From positions 19,820 through 83,819 of the forward strand of contig JAHLWY010000221.1 of assembly GCA_020002185.1 (NCBI GenBank): a stretch of DNA of 64,000 nt, written 5' to 3'. Below the pieces are notes generated by a model. That model saw nothing but the letters and a program-made list of their open reading frames with translations. It was not told the DNA's origin and made no database searches. Below, in pieces: positions 44,806 through 54,895 of this stretch. A program made the position numbers and the translations under genes. This DNA is from Paraescarpia echinospica (taxonomy: Eukaryota > Annelida > Polychaeta > Sabellida > Siboglinidae). The number at the start of each line of letters is the position of its first letter. Position 1 is the first letter of the stretch.

Positions 44806-47095
44806 CATTTGGGACAATTTTATACGTATATAGATTTTTTAGAATCCAACGTGTTGGTGGTCAAAAATTCCACATATGATATAGTATAGGGTCGTCATTA
44901 ATCGTGTATCGACGACAGACGGATATATTTTATTGCCTTCCCTGGCTTCTGATTAGAGACAGGGTCCCAAAGTACTGGGCCTAGTTTATCGTTGTTATTA
45001 TTATCCTACAAGCTACCTGTTTATTTACGAATATTCCAGATAGATAGAAAAACGAGGCGACTACCCATGCCAAACAATTTTGATCACGTTGAAGTTTAAT
45101 AAATGGGACCCAGACTGTCAGAATCTGTCTTCAGAAATGACGTAGCTAAAGATAGTGTCAAGGCTATAGACTTCCCAAATCGGGGGGAAATATTATATTT
45201 AGCCGGTTTTGGCAGTTCTATGCGTATGATATAGGCTCATTTTAAGGAATAATTATTATGATATAGAAGCTATAGTTAAGCAGCGGTTGGATTATGAGAG
45301 CTACCCATTGGCTAGTTTGAAATGGTCAGTGCTCACAGCTTTAGGCTTGGATGTGAGGCTGAGCTGCATGGGCAATGAATGCCGTGGGCCCATTAATTCT
45401 GCTCATGCTTACAAATGGTATTTTAATGACCCCTACACAGATCAAGCAACATACAGTCAACATTATGCAAAGGAACGTAGTCACACCTCTGGCTTGCGGG
45501 GATATTTCAACCACGCCTGCGAGTTTAACATAAAGTTTGAAGTAAATCTGCCAACACGTAATACAAATGTGTTCTTCTGTTACAGGACCAGGCCGCCGGA
45601 TCGAAATACCCAGTGAAAATATGTTTCGCGACACGGGGGACGTTTTGTAATCGTATTCAAAACGGAAAGATATTAAGGTAAATACATATATATTACGTGC
45701 ATAATTAAAAGTAATAGACATGCTTCAGCTATACGTTTTTCACTTCCAACGCATCTCAACAGTTAACGAATAACATATAAGTTAATCTTACATCATAAGT
45801 AGCCATAATATAGTTTTTGCTAAGTTTGAAGACGCTTCCACGACCGAGTATATTGCACGCGTTTATTAGGTAAAACGCTTATTTTATAGATCGTTTATTG
45901 CAAGTGTAATATATATATATATAATTTTCATTGTTTTAATTCTGAGTGAATATAGATACCTGTGTTAATTCCCAATTCCCACTTAAATGTATGCTAGATT
46001 TTAATTGAGATTTGACCAATGAATGCTAGCTAGAATAACAAACATTATTTCTCTTGACCACAGGGTCAAGGAAATGCGTGAATCACACTTGCTGCCTGAG
46101 TAATAAGATTCCCAGATGACTGTTTACATTATCTATACATATTTGTGATTTGTGGCAGCGGTCTTGCCAGAGCTGGTGGTGCACGACCGTTAAAGCAGCG
46201 AGAAAGAGGAGCTTGAGGATGAAGGACAAGGGAGGAGCTAGTGTAGGCCGCTAGATTACAAACAATGCTTTCGTGCAAAATCATTGTTAAAAGCAAACTT
46301 TCATTTGATTTTGCATCTTTGGCTAGTAAAGATTAAAACATAGGGTGGCAATTTGTTTACGCAGGATACGTTTACCAAATTCCATACGGCCCCCACCATT
46401 CAAATTGCACTAATTTTTTTATTTCCTACATGTCTATAATGATCTCTGGAGCGGTTATCATTGACAATACCCATTTATATTAAAGGGAATAAAAACACCT
46501 ATTGCTTGACTTCATGTTATATTACATCCTGCTATCTATTTCCACGTCCACCAAGCAAAACAAAATAAAAAAATTCAATGAATTATAAATTCCACATTTT
46601 ATGCTGTGCATCCGGACATTTTCGAATATGCATATTTTTGGCGCGCTTTTCGGGATGCCGAGATGTGACGTCACTTATGACTCAAACTCGCATCAGGCCG
46701 ACCCTTTCCATGCATTCAGAGCATGTTTACAAGTATAGCTTTTGAGTCAGAATTAGTTATTGTGCCGTATTCCGACGTAATACAAACACTAGTCATCATA
46801 GAGGAACAAGCAGTTATCTTACGGTTCCACATGAATCGAATTTTATTCAAAACAACGAATGCGAATGGGCCTACAAGTCGACTAGGTTTCGCCGAGCTTG
46901 GGCTCGTTTTCAGAATAATTATATCGGATGCAACCAACGGGAGATAATCTACACCAATAAACATACATAGCAAACATATATTGTATCCAGCTACATAAAG
47001 TAACATGTATAATCTCATATTATCACTAGAATATCGATATATGGCGGAGTTGTACAATTTATCATAACAACTTAAATCAGCCAAAGACTTTCCGT
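42691..47095. other. AT-rich host DNA without recognised genes
   Basis: About 4.4 kb. It contains a (GT)n-(TA)n compound microsatellite at 44740-44802, a (TA)n run near 45910 and scattered short frames without family features (45287-45616 plus, 46716-47084 minus). No tRNA, rRNA or conserved exon is recognised. Confidence 0.5.
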
Positions 47096-47725
47096 TGGTC
47101 CCGGTAGCTCAGTGGGTAGGCGCGTTGGTTACTTGTTATTTATTTTACAATCGGGCGACGCCAGTTCAATCCTGACAGCATGCAAACCTTTGATTTTCTT
47201 TACACTTTTTTTGTTTATGTTTTCACGAAGTAATATAAACAAAATCATTTTATACTATAATGCACTGTTTGCAAATAATTTTTATTTTTGTAGTAACTAT
47301 TTATTCGCCACAAAAATGAAAATATGGTCATTATATAACGATGTTTCTAAATGTTATTTATCCAAACAAATATAATGTAATGGATATATAATTTATTAAT
47401 TGTAAATATATTGTACGGTAATATATTGTAATTATATATGTGAAAACAGATTGAGATATGTCTGAATAAATACAATTTAGAAACATCGTTATATATAATG
47501 ACCATATTTTCATTTTTGTGGCGAATAAATAATTACTAAAAAAATAAAAAAATATTTAGGAACAATGCATTATAATATAACATTATTTGGTTTATATTAC
47601 TTCGTGAAAACATAAACAAAAAAGTGAAAAGAAAATCAATGGTTTGCATGCTGTCAGGATTGTACCGGCGTCGCCCGATTGTAAAATAAACGACAAGTAA
47701 CGAACGCGCCTACCCACAAACAGTT
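47096..47725. mobile_element. Foldback element with tRNA-like ends
   Basis: Inverted arms of about 250-270 bp (47112-47378 and 47470-47717) flank a short AT-rich centre. The left end reads GGTAGCTCAGTGGGTAGGCG, a pol III A-box-like tRNA start. About 45 bp later comes GCCAGTTCAATCCTGAC, a B-box-like segment; the right arm repeats both in inverse orientation with changes. This is either two head-to-head copies of a tRNA-derived SINE or a foldback/MITE built from one. It does not fold as an intact tRNA. Confidence 0.75.
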
Positions 47726-47937
47726 AAATTGCACCATACGTATGACTGCCTTTTTCCCCGGGCAACGCCGAGTAACTCAGCTAGTTATAACGTAAATTGT
47801 CATTATCAAGTGTAAGTTTGCGATTAACAAACGTTTTGCACGAAATTACACAAGGGCCTATGCTGCTAGCGTCATGAAAGCAGGAGGAGATTTAAGATGA
47901 TACTTTTAATTGTGTCTTGATTTTATGTATATATATA

Positions 47938-47978
<41 letters not shown>

Positions 47979-48997
47979 CATGTGTTTTCACCGGGAAAAT
48001 TATTCACAGAATCTGTTGAATTCACATACGGAAACGCGTGATTACACGTACGGAAACTAATGATTTCACGTGCGGTGAACCAGATAATCACCCGTCGAAA
48101 CACGTGTTTTCACCGGAAAAACTTGTTCACAGAATCTCGAGAATTCACGTGTGGAAACTCGTGATTTCACGTGCGGTGAACCAGATAAACACGTGTCGAA
48201 ACAATGCAGTGGTGTTTAATGTCTTAATCTGGGTTCCGTAGTAGCACATAAAAGCAGCGTTGCGCCGAAATACAAGTACGAATAACGCGGTGTCAATAAA
48301 TAGGCCCGCTCAAATCAGGCTACCAGCTCTATTGGACCACGTAATAAACAGCCGAAATTGGCAGGAAGTTAACTTGTAGTAGGTCTACTAGGAGGTGCAC
48401 GGTGCGCGCGGTGCGTCTACAATTCGATTCACTTAGGTGTTATCTCAGAACGTCGATGTCTCACATCAGACGAAATTACTTTCATCTTGCCTCAGCCCCC
48501 CCCCCCACCCACCTCAGACGATTTTTTTAAACATTAATATGATGATACCAGTATAACTAAGAGTGTCGGTCGATGTCCGACGCAAGATGAAACTGCCTCA
48601 GACCCCCGTCCCCCAAACAAAACCAATTTCGCTTGATATCGGACATCGACGTTCCGAGATGATCCCTTAGCAAAAATTAAACTACACTCTAGGAACAACG
48701 ATTCGCTACCTCGTTTGTGCATTTTATATGTAGGTTTGGTAAAATATTTAGAGACAATAATATTTTAGTTTACGATTTATATATTTTATTATAAACTAAA
48801 GACACTAAAGTTTAGTAGGGTCTAACCGATTATAGTTATTTATATATATATATATATATAGTTTTATTTATGTAAGGCATAATGAACATGATATGCACAC
48901 CTATCAAAATGTATCATGTCATTAATGAATAAATATTCAAGAAATGTATACTTCAAAGCCCATGGTTAATGTTCAACTGAAAAATGCCATCAACATC
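47726..48997. other. Host spacer with TA microsatellites and a 122-bp duplication
   Basis: (TA)n runs lie at 47925-47975 and 48838-48862. Between 47981 and 48205 two imperfect 122-bp units each contain TTTTCACCGG, TTCACAGAATCT and GATTTCACGTGCGGTGAACC. The TTCACGTG flavour recalls the 17.6-20.3 kb satellite, but the unit is different. No gene seen. Confidence 0.6.
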
Positions 48998-49275
48998 AGT
49001 AGTATGTAGCGGTTCGCCATCAACGGAAGTGACCTAAGATCAAAGGCTTTTTCGTTTTTTATAAGTAGAATTCCTACGTTTTTTAGCAGTATGATTATAG
49101 CAACGTCAAAAGTGATTGATGGGGGTCATGAGAAAGAGGGTGTCGCCATCTACTGAATAAAGATGGAATAAATAGGGTGAATGACGAGCTCTAGTGACTA
49201 ATCAGGTACTAATTAGGGGTAATTAATTAATTAATTAATTAAGTACTAATTAGTAACAAATGAGTAGCGCAATTA
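48998..49275 (+). repeat. Left terminal inverted repeat, copy 2
   Basis: Homologous to 24180-24442 with an expanded TTAATTAA run. The partner repeat is beyond the window. Confidence 0.88.
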
Positions 49276-49413
49276 TCGGAGGAGAACGTTAGCAACGACA
49301 AAAAATAGTAAATAGAGACCAATTAGTATTCATTACGTGCACGGGAGGTGGGGGAGATTTTAGAGTGAAGTGACACCCCTGGAGATCAGCGAGTTTAAAA
49401 TAATGACGCGCGG

Positions 49414-49446
49414 GAAGGTTCTAGAACCTTCTAGAAGCTTCTAGAA
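49414..49446. promoter_or_regulatory. Heat-shock-element array 1, copy 2
   Basis: Seven alternating GAA/TTC pentamers at exact 5-bp spacing (GAA 49414, TTC 49419, GAA 49424, TTC 49429, GAA 49434, TTC 49439, GAA 49444). This is one pentamer pair shorter than copy 1, with an additional GAA at the right end. Confidence 0.75.
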
Positions 49447-49781
49447 CGGTGCGGTGGTGGAGGTGGGGCCGCGCGGTTTCAGGTACTAATTAGGGGTAAT
49501 TAATTAATTAATTAATTAACTTAAATAAAGATGGAATAAATAGGGTGAATGACGAGCTCTAGTGACTAATCAGGTACTAATTAGGGGTAATTAATTAATT
49601 AATTAATTAAGTACTAATTAGTAACAAATGAGTAGCGCAATTATCGGAGGAGAACGTTAGCAACGACAAAAAATAGTAAATAGAGACCAATTAGTATTCA
49701 TTACGTGCACGGGAGGTGGGAAAGATTTTAGAGTGAAGTGACACCCCTGGAGATCAGCGAGTTTAAAATAATGACGCGCGG

Positions 49782-49814
49782 GAAGGTTCTAGAACCTTCT
49801 AGAAGCTTCTAGAA
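49782..49814. promoter_or_regulatory. Heat-shock-element array 2, copy 2
   Basis: Identical to the array at 49414-49446, 368 bp further on, carried by the tandem duplication. Confidence 0.75.
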
Positions 49815-49849
49815 CGGTGCGGTGGTGGAGGTGGGGCCGCGCGGTTTAG

Positions 49850-50552
49850 ATTACGCCTGGTGGCCTGGTTTTCACGACTCACTGGCAAATGGTGGTGTCG
49901 AATGTCAGGCTGTAGGATTTTATGTGCATTGGTTTGACGGATAAATGTTTTTCGAGGCGCGCGCTTGTAATAAGGTTCTGGCACCGATGTGTCAGTGCTG
50001 GCTGCGGCACGGAAGGCCGGATTTTCGTGGTGCGCGCTTGTAATAAGGCTCTGGCGCTGATGTGGATATTGCCTGTCAGTGCTAGCTGCGGCACCGCTGA
50101 TGGATACGCGTGCAATTGCGGTGCAATATCGGAGCTGTCAGATTGGCCTGTGTGTGTGCGCGTATTAATATAGGTGGAATTATTCGTGTGTTATTGCAGT
50201 TGGTGGTCGGCGCTGTCAGATTGGTCTGTGTGTGCGCGTATTTAGCTTGTGGCGTTGGTGTTCGCTGGCTTTATCGTGTGTAAGTTGGAAACACAGTTGG
50301 TGGGCGCTGATACACGTGCAATATCGTTATAGCAGCTGGGGGCCGGCGCTGTCAGATTGGCCTGTGCGCGTGTATTAAGCTTGTGGCTTGGGCGTTCGCT
50401 GGTGTTGCAACGACGAATAGGTGGAAAATATAGGCGGAATTATTCGTGTGTGATTTGGAATGCTGGCGGAGTGGGTCAAATGTGAAAGGAAACACGGAAA
50501 CAATAAACGGTGAGAAATAAATTGTATTGTTGGTACAATAAAATTTCATTTA
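49850..50552. repeat. Degenerate left-arm repeats, copy 2
   Basis: Shuffled, diverged relatives of the 95-bp repeats of copy 1: CGTTATAGCAGCTGGGG, GGCGCTGTCAGATTGG (twice or more), GTGCGCGCTTGTAATAAGG (twice) and AATTATTCGTGTGT (several times). No gene is supported; minus frames 49799-50115 are repeat-derived. Confidence 0.65.
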
Positions 50553-51785
50553 TCATGGCGGAGGGCCAAAGCCGTGTCGGCCCGGGGGTTGTGGCGGAAA
50601 GGCTAAATGCACGGAAAGATGTGCTGGGATGGGTGGGGCAAATGAGGGGGGTAGAATTTCAGGGGGTGGAAAAATATCCGCAAATGAGAATGGTTGTGCG
50701 AAAGTGTCTGGGAAGGGGTTGCTGGCCGCAATAACTTCTAAATCAGTGTAGCCGGGGTAGAAGTCATCGTCGAAGTTTTCTTCGAACTCTTCGAGTGAAT
50801 CGTCACTGTCTTGTTCGGGTGGTGGTGGCCGTCGTTGCGGCTCAACGGCCAAGAGGGGCTGGTGACGGCATCGGGATGAGGTGAACGTGATCGGGCGGGG
50901 GGAAGGTCCAACATTGTGCAGTATAGTGCCCCGGCCGATATCATAGCGTCGATGCACCAGGCTCCGATCTATCACGTAGAGGTGTCTGCAGGGGAATGAG
51001 GAAAAGTTTAATTAGTGATACTGGCGCGCGGGGGTTCATCTGTGGAGACGGAAACAGTGTTAAGGGCTGTGATGCGGTCGGCGACGTCCAAGGTACAATG
51101 TCCCAGGTCGATCGGCGCGCGACCCTCTATCTATCATAAGCAGATCGGCTGGGGTTAAATTTATTCTATGCGATCTATGAATAAAGCCGTTTCGGTGCGA
51201 GGGCCTCGCAAGGGTTTGTCCGCGTCCTATATGTAGGGTATCGAAGCCGGCGATGTTTCGTCTGCAAGTATGAAAAAAAGTATTAAAGTAACGGTGCGTC
51301 TCTGTTTAGGTTAGGGCCTGTAAAAAAAACATTAAGTCGGTAGCGGGGCGTTTGTAAATAGTGGGGCGCTATAGCCTTTATCGAAAGTCTGCAAAATAAA
51401 GGTAAATTAAAAAAAAAAGTGCTATTATCGTTAAACGTACCTTGTGCCGGGGCGGCTTTGTGGTGGGGGTAGACGCATAGAGGCAGGCGGTGGAATAGCA
51501 CTATCGCCGGCGGCTTGGGGAGGCGCAATCACGTCGACTTGGGGAGGCGTATTCACGTCGACTTGGGGCGTACCGAGTCCGGCGTTTTGGGGAGGCGGAT
51601 CGCTGAAAAAATAGTGAACGTTATAAAAGAAAGGTAGTGAACGTTATAAAAGAAAGTGAGCGATGAAAGTCAGTGTTAGGTGAGTTAGCAATGAAAGTCA
51701 GTGTTAGGTGAGTTAGCAAAACGTACCTGTTTTGCGCCTGATGAGAATTGGCCGCATAATTACCAACTTGTTCGGTTGGCTCCAT
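50553..51785 (-). CDS. Left-arm spliced gene with alternative 3' exons, copy 2
   Basis: Counterpart of the minus-strand gene in copy 1 with the same splice sites. Exon 1 is 51785-51727 (MEPTEQVGNYAANSHQ, donor AG|GTACGT). Exon 2 is 51602-51441 (acceptor TTTTTCAG; PPQNAGLGTPQVDVNTPPQV, with a duplicated PPQVDV segment compared with copy 1; donor AG|GTACG). Alternative exon 3 is 51261-51060 (acceptor CTTGCAG; RNIAGFDTLHIGRGQT). Alternative exon 4 is 50985-50553 (acceptor CCTGCAG; HLYVIDRSLVHRRYDIGRGT, then an acidic EQDSDDSLEEFEENF region and a Pro-rich end). The middle alternative exon of copy 1 is deleted here, and its acceptor now leads to an immediate stop. Conservation of the reading phase in both copies supports a real gene. 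Function unknown. Confidence 0.62.
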
Positions 51786-51869
51786 AGTGAGAAATGAATT
51801 GCGCAGTTGTTGAGCCGCTGTTTTGCGCGCGGCCCCTAGACACGTACGCCATAGCCTTACATAAGGAGC

Positions 51870-51890
51870 TGACGTCACTGTTTATATAAA
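51870..51890. promoter_or_regulatory. CRE plus TATA, candidate bidirectional promoter, copy 2
   Basis: TGACGTCA at 51870-51877 and TTTATATAAA at 51881-51890, with the same spacing as 26769-26790 in copy 1. Confidence 0.55.
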
Positions 51891-52149
51891 GCGCTTATGT
51901 AACTGTTTGTAAGTCTTTAAAACGACCGTTAAATGTGAAATGTGAGCAAACTAAGCGGTCTATAATAGTCAGTGGGGTCTAGAGAATCTTATGGTGACTT
52001 TATATTAGGAAATAAAAGTGGCATTCTGTTAGTGCACTAGACTGACCGAGAGATTTTTTTCAGTTTTAGTAACCTTGTAAGAGTCGGCTGCTTTGCGGCT
52101 CGCGTGCGTTTGTGCACGGGGGCCGCGTGCGGGCCGCGTGCAACGCGCT

Positions 52150-52155
52150 TATATA
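52150..52155 (+). promoter_or_regulatory. TATA box upstream of RPA-like gene, copy 2
   Basis: TATATA in GCGCTTATATAGGGAC, 86 bp before the ATG. A TTGTTGTTGCAG acceptor-like sequence lies between it and the ATG. Confidence 0.55.
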
Positions 52156-52240
52156 GGGACCGGGCGGAGAACGTCTAAATATTGTCGCTGTCGTGTTGCT
52201 ACCGTTGCCGTTTTGTTGTTGTTGCAGAGCGTTGTTGATC

Positions 52241-52888
52241 ATGTCCCCGCCTGTCGCGCACGGAGAGGCGCCGCCAAAGAGAGGCAGCAAGCTGAGGGAG
52301 GTGCCAACGGTGGCGTCTGGTGGCAAAGCGAAGCCGGCGTCGGAGGCCAGCGCGAAGGCGCTTCCGACGGCCGACGGGGCGCCTACTTTCGAGGCCGTGG
52401 TGAGTGCGTCCGAAGTGTCGTTGAAGGAGTTCGTGCTGGCGTGCGATGGCACGTATAAGATTGTTACCCCGCTAACAATCGTTGGGGTGGCTTGGAAAAG
52501 CAAATGCACGTACATGGGCTGTGGCATTTGCAAGCGCAAAGTGAGAGGCCTAGAAAGTGGTGGCCGGGTGTGCGCTGTACACGGCATACAGGCAACGGCG
52601 AAGACGTATTTTTCGGTGCGCGTTTTGGTGGAAGACGAAAAGGACGCCGACACGGAGGCCAGCATTTGGATCACCCTGTTCGACGAAGCTATTTCGGCGA
52701 TAGGCGATTACAATGCCGACCATGTGTCAGCCCTGTTGCCCGACCAGTTGCGCAGTAGCTTTGTGGCGAGCCTGGTTGGCACCGTCTTGGAGTTGACCGT
52801 GCACAAGGTCGTGTGGGGTGGCATACTGGATACGTATACGGTCCGTGAGGCGCGGGTCGTGACGAAGAAGGGGAGCGAGACCGTTTGA
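52241..52888 (+). CDS. RPA70-like single-strand DNA-binding protein, copy 2
   Basis: A 215-aa intact protein, nearly identical to copy 1 apart from the C-terminal end. The zinc-ribbon positions are Cys89, Cys94, Cys111 and His114 (C-x4-C-x16-C-x2-H), with an extra Cys97 that copy 1 lacks (Trp there). The OB-fold strands follow (TYFSVRVLVEDEKDA, SIWITLFDEAISAIG, FVASLVGTVLELTVHKVV). Substitutions between the copies are mostly conservative while the frame is kept, which suggests selection before insertion. The donor GTGAGT at 52400 after codon 53 is conserved. By family logic it should bind displaced strands during PolB replication. Confidence 0.72.
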   Translation: MSPPVAHGEAPPKRGSKLREVPTVASGGKAKPASEASAKALPTADGAPTFEAVVSASEVSLKEFVLACDGTYKIVTPLTIVGVAWKSKCTYMGCGICKRKVRGLESGGRVCAVHGIQATAKTYFSVRVLVEDEKDADTEASIWITLFDEAISAIGDYNADHVSALLPDQLRSSFVASLVGTVLELTVHKVVWGGILDTYTVREARVVTKKGSETV

Positions 52889-52949
52889 ATGACTAACGTT
52901 TGGCTAGTGTTCTGTAGACCTAATTGCTGCTTTGGTTATTCTTCTGTAG

Positions 52950-53834
52950 GACGCTGTAATTGCTGCTGCGTTGCGCGGCCTTATCGACGCTGCTGACGAG
53001 TGCGCACCCCCTGCCGAGAAGTGCGCTAAGAAGGAAACGACGCCACGCCTTGCCGACGACCCTCCACCGCTGGGGAGAGCCGAAGAAGCGCTATCGTACT
53101 GGCCGGCAGCGGACGGCGCGCAGCCCATGCCACCGCACGACCTGGTGAGCGACGCCGGGACGCCCACGTACGTTGCATTAACCCCGGTGGTGGTGGTAGT
53201 GGGTCCAGACGAGGCAGCCGCTGTGCCAATAGCCCCGGCGGCGACAGCGGACGCCGCCGCGACCGTGCTATCGTCACCACTGCCGCTGGCCGTGCTGTCC
53301 GTCTCGTCGGAAGACTTCATACCGTGGGCCCGTAACAATCGCCCTGTGGTCGTGGGCACACTTCAGACCGATTCGGAGTGGAGCGTTCTGCATTCGTACG
53401 CCGGTCGTCAGCGATGCATGATGTCCACGTTTGCTGAGCTAGTCGGTGAGCGCGTGATGGACACAGCGCGTCAAGAATGTGGTGAGTGCCCCCCGGAGGA
53501 GGGGTGCCCCTTCGTGCACATGCGCGGCTACAGGGGGAGGAAGCCGAGCCGGCGGTACAACATTCTGTACGAAAACGTGGCGGCCCTGAATGTGTGCTTT
53601 TTTTCAGCGTCACTCGACAGCTTTCTACAGCAGACGTTGTTGCTTCCTGCTATTCGTACACTCTCGGTACTGGAGGATCGTTGCGTGCGTGGCGATCGCG
53701 CTTCGGAGGGCGCGCTCCTGCGCCAGGTAGCCGACTGGCTCATGGGGACGGATTGGACGGCGCCGTTCGACCGTGCTCTGTTGGAGGTCGCCGTACAGTA
53801 TTACCTGATGAAAAGGGCATGCCTCGACGTCTGA
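52950..53834 (+). CDS. Zinc-finger-like unknown protein exon, copy 2
   Basis: The uninterrupted version of the gene broken in copy 1. The frame opens at 52950 directly after acceptor-like TTCTGTAG (the TAG is in frame) with DAVIAAALRGLIDAADE, and it has no ATG until far inside, so a spliced upstream exon is required. Codons 1-53 of the RPA-like gene join it in phase. Features: a disordered Pro/Ala/Val region (residues about 30-105), EDFIPWARNNRPVVVGTL, SYAGRQRCMMSTFAELVG, the cysteine cluster C-x2-C-x5-C-x3-H (CGECPPEEGCPFVH), then an alpha-helical C-terminus (SASLDSFLQQTLLLPAIRTL) ending MKRACLDV. The cluster resembles CCCH-type zinc sites, but I do not recognise the protein family. Confidence 0.6.
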   Translation, partial: DAVIAAALRGLIDAADECAPPAEKCAKKETTPRLADDPPPLGRAEEALSYWPAADGAQPMPPHDLVSDAGTPTYVALTPVVVVVGPDEAAAVPIAPAATADAAATVLSSPLPLAVLSVSSEDFIPWARNNRPVVVGTLQTDSEWSVLHSYAGRQRCMMSTFAELVGERVMDTARQECGECPPEEGCPFVHMRGYRGRKPSRRYNILYENVAALNVCFFSASLDSFLQQTLLLPAIRTLSVLEDRCVRGDRASEGALLRQVADWLMGTDWTAPFDRALLEVAVQYYLMKRACLDV

Positions 53835-54836
53835 ACGCTATGAACAGTGCATTTCGCTATGGCATAAAGCCGCTGATGAACATTAGCAGGAAAATTGAAT
53901 GATGGCATAAGCGCCCCGCCGCCCATTTTGCTATAGGCCGTTGTTAGAGCCTTATTATTTACTCTGCTGTGGCATAAAGCCTCTTTACTGTTTACAGTCT
54001 GAACATTGCATTTCGCTATGGTATAAAGCCTTATTAGTAGGTACGCCGCTGATGAACATTAGCAGGAAATTGAATGGTCGCTGTGCAGTATTACCAGCGG
54101 CCTATAGTGTGGCGCTCCTAAAGCGTTATTATTTACTCCGCTGTGGCATAAGCGCCCCGCCGAACACTTAGTAGCGATGAACATTTTGCTATAGGCCGTT
54201 GTTAGAGCCTTATTATTTACGCTGCTGTGGCATAAAGCCTTACTGTCGTGATGTAGTACGAGACTGCTTAATAAAACGTATGAAAATCAATTCCCGCCTT
54301 CTGTTGTTACCATCCAAAAAAAAAAACCGCACGTCATTCAATGCCTGTCCAATGGCGGCTGCCGCCCACAAAACACTCCGGGCGCCACTGACGGCCGAAA
54401 TTTCTATAAAAAAACACTTTGCCGTGGGGGGCAGCCGCTGACGGCCGAAATTTCTACTACAAACCGTCGTATTCGGGCGCCCCTGACGGGCGAAATTGCT
54501 ACTACAAAACGTAAATAAAAAACTTAGGCGACATTTCTACTACAAAAATTTCTACTACAAAAACGTTGCCGCTGACAGCCGCAATTTCGACTACAAAACT
54601 TTGCCGTCGTATTCGGGCGTCAAAACGTAAACAAAAACTAGGCCGCCACTGACAGTATCCCTCGACGCTGCCCACCTGTCGGTGTCGCCACCTGACGCAA
54701 AACGTGAACAAAAACTTTGTCCGCTGGGCGCCCCTGCCAAACGCATCCCGCGGCGCTGCCACCTGTCTGTGTCGCCACCTGACGGAGCAGAGAACACCGC
54801 TTAGAAAAGCCCCCCTAGCGGGGTTTAGGGTGGCCT
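53835..54836. other. 3' region and repeat-rich PolB upstream region, copy 2
   Basis: Scrambled duplications of CTGTGGCATAAAGCCT, TTTTGCTATAGGCCGTTGTTAG and GATGAACATTAGCAGGAAA; polyadenylation signal AATAAA at 54270-54275; then repeats with GCCGAAATTTCTACTACAAA at about 54393, 54450 and beyond. No coding capacity is supported; short frames here are repeat-derived. Confidence 0.55.
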
Positions 54837-54842
54837 TATAAA
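54837..54842 (+). promoter_or_regulatory. TATA box upstream of PolB, copy 2
   Basis: TATAAA in GGCCTTATAAAGGGCG, 54 bp before the PolB ATG. CCCCCTAGCGGGG just upstream is conserved in copy 1 as CCCCCTAGCGGGC. Confidence 0.6.
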
Positions 54843-54895
54843 GGGCGTCTACACGCCCCTCCGTCGTAGTTAATAGAGCGCCGCCTAGACCGACG

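Larger units (their letters stand above)
49157..49848. repeat. 368-bp tandem duplication in left arm, copy 2
   Basis: AGATGGAATAAATAGGGTGA begins at 49161 and again at 49529, and the following sequence through GGTTCTAGAACCTTCTAG and GTGGTGGAGGTGGGGC is repeated nearly identically. The unit includes the end of the inverted repeat and the heat-shock-element array. Copy 1 has a single unit. Confidence 0.93.

Noticed and set aside
45287..45721. Small gene on either strand
   Set aside because: Overlapping frames on both strands, no recognisable domain, no splice-site support and AT-rich composition like the surroundings.
47096..47180. Functional tRNA gene
   Set aside because: A- and B-box-like sequences are present, but the arms do not pair into a cloverleaf and the sequence is part of a long inverted repeat. 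It is better explained as SINE-derived.
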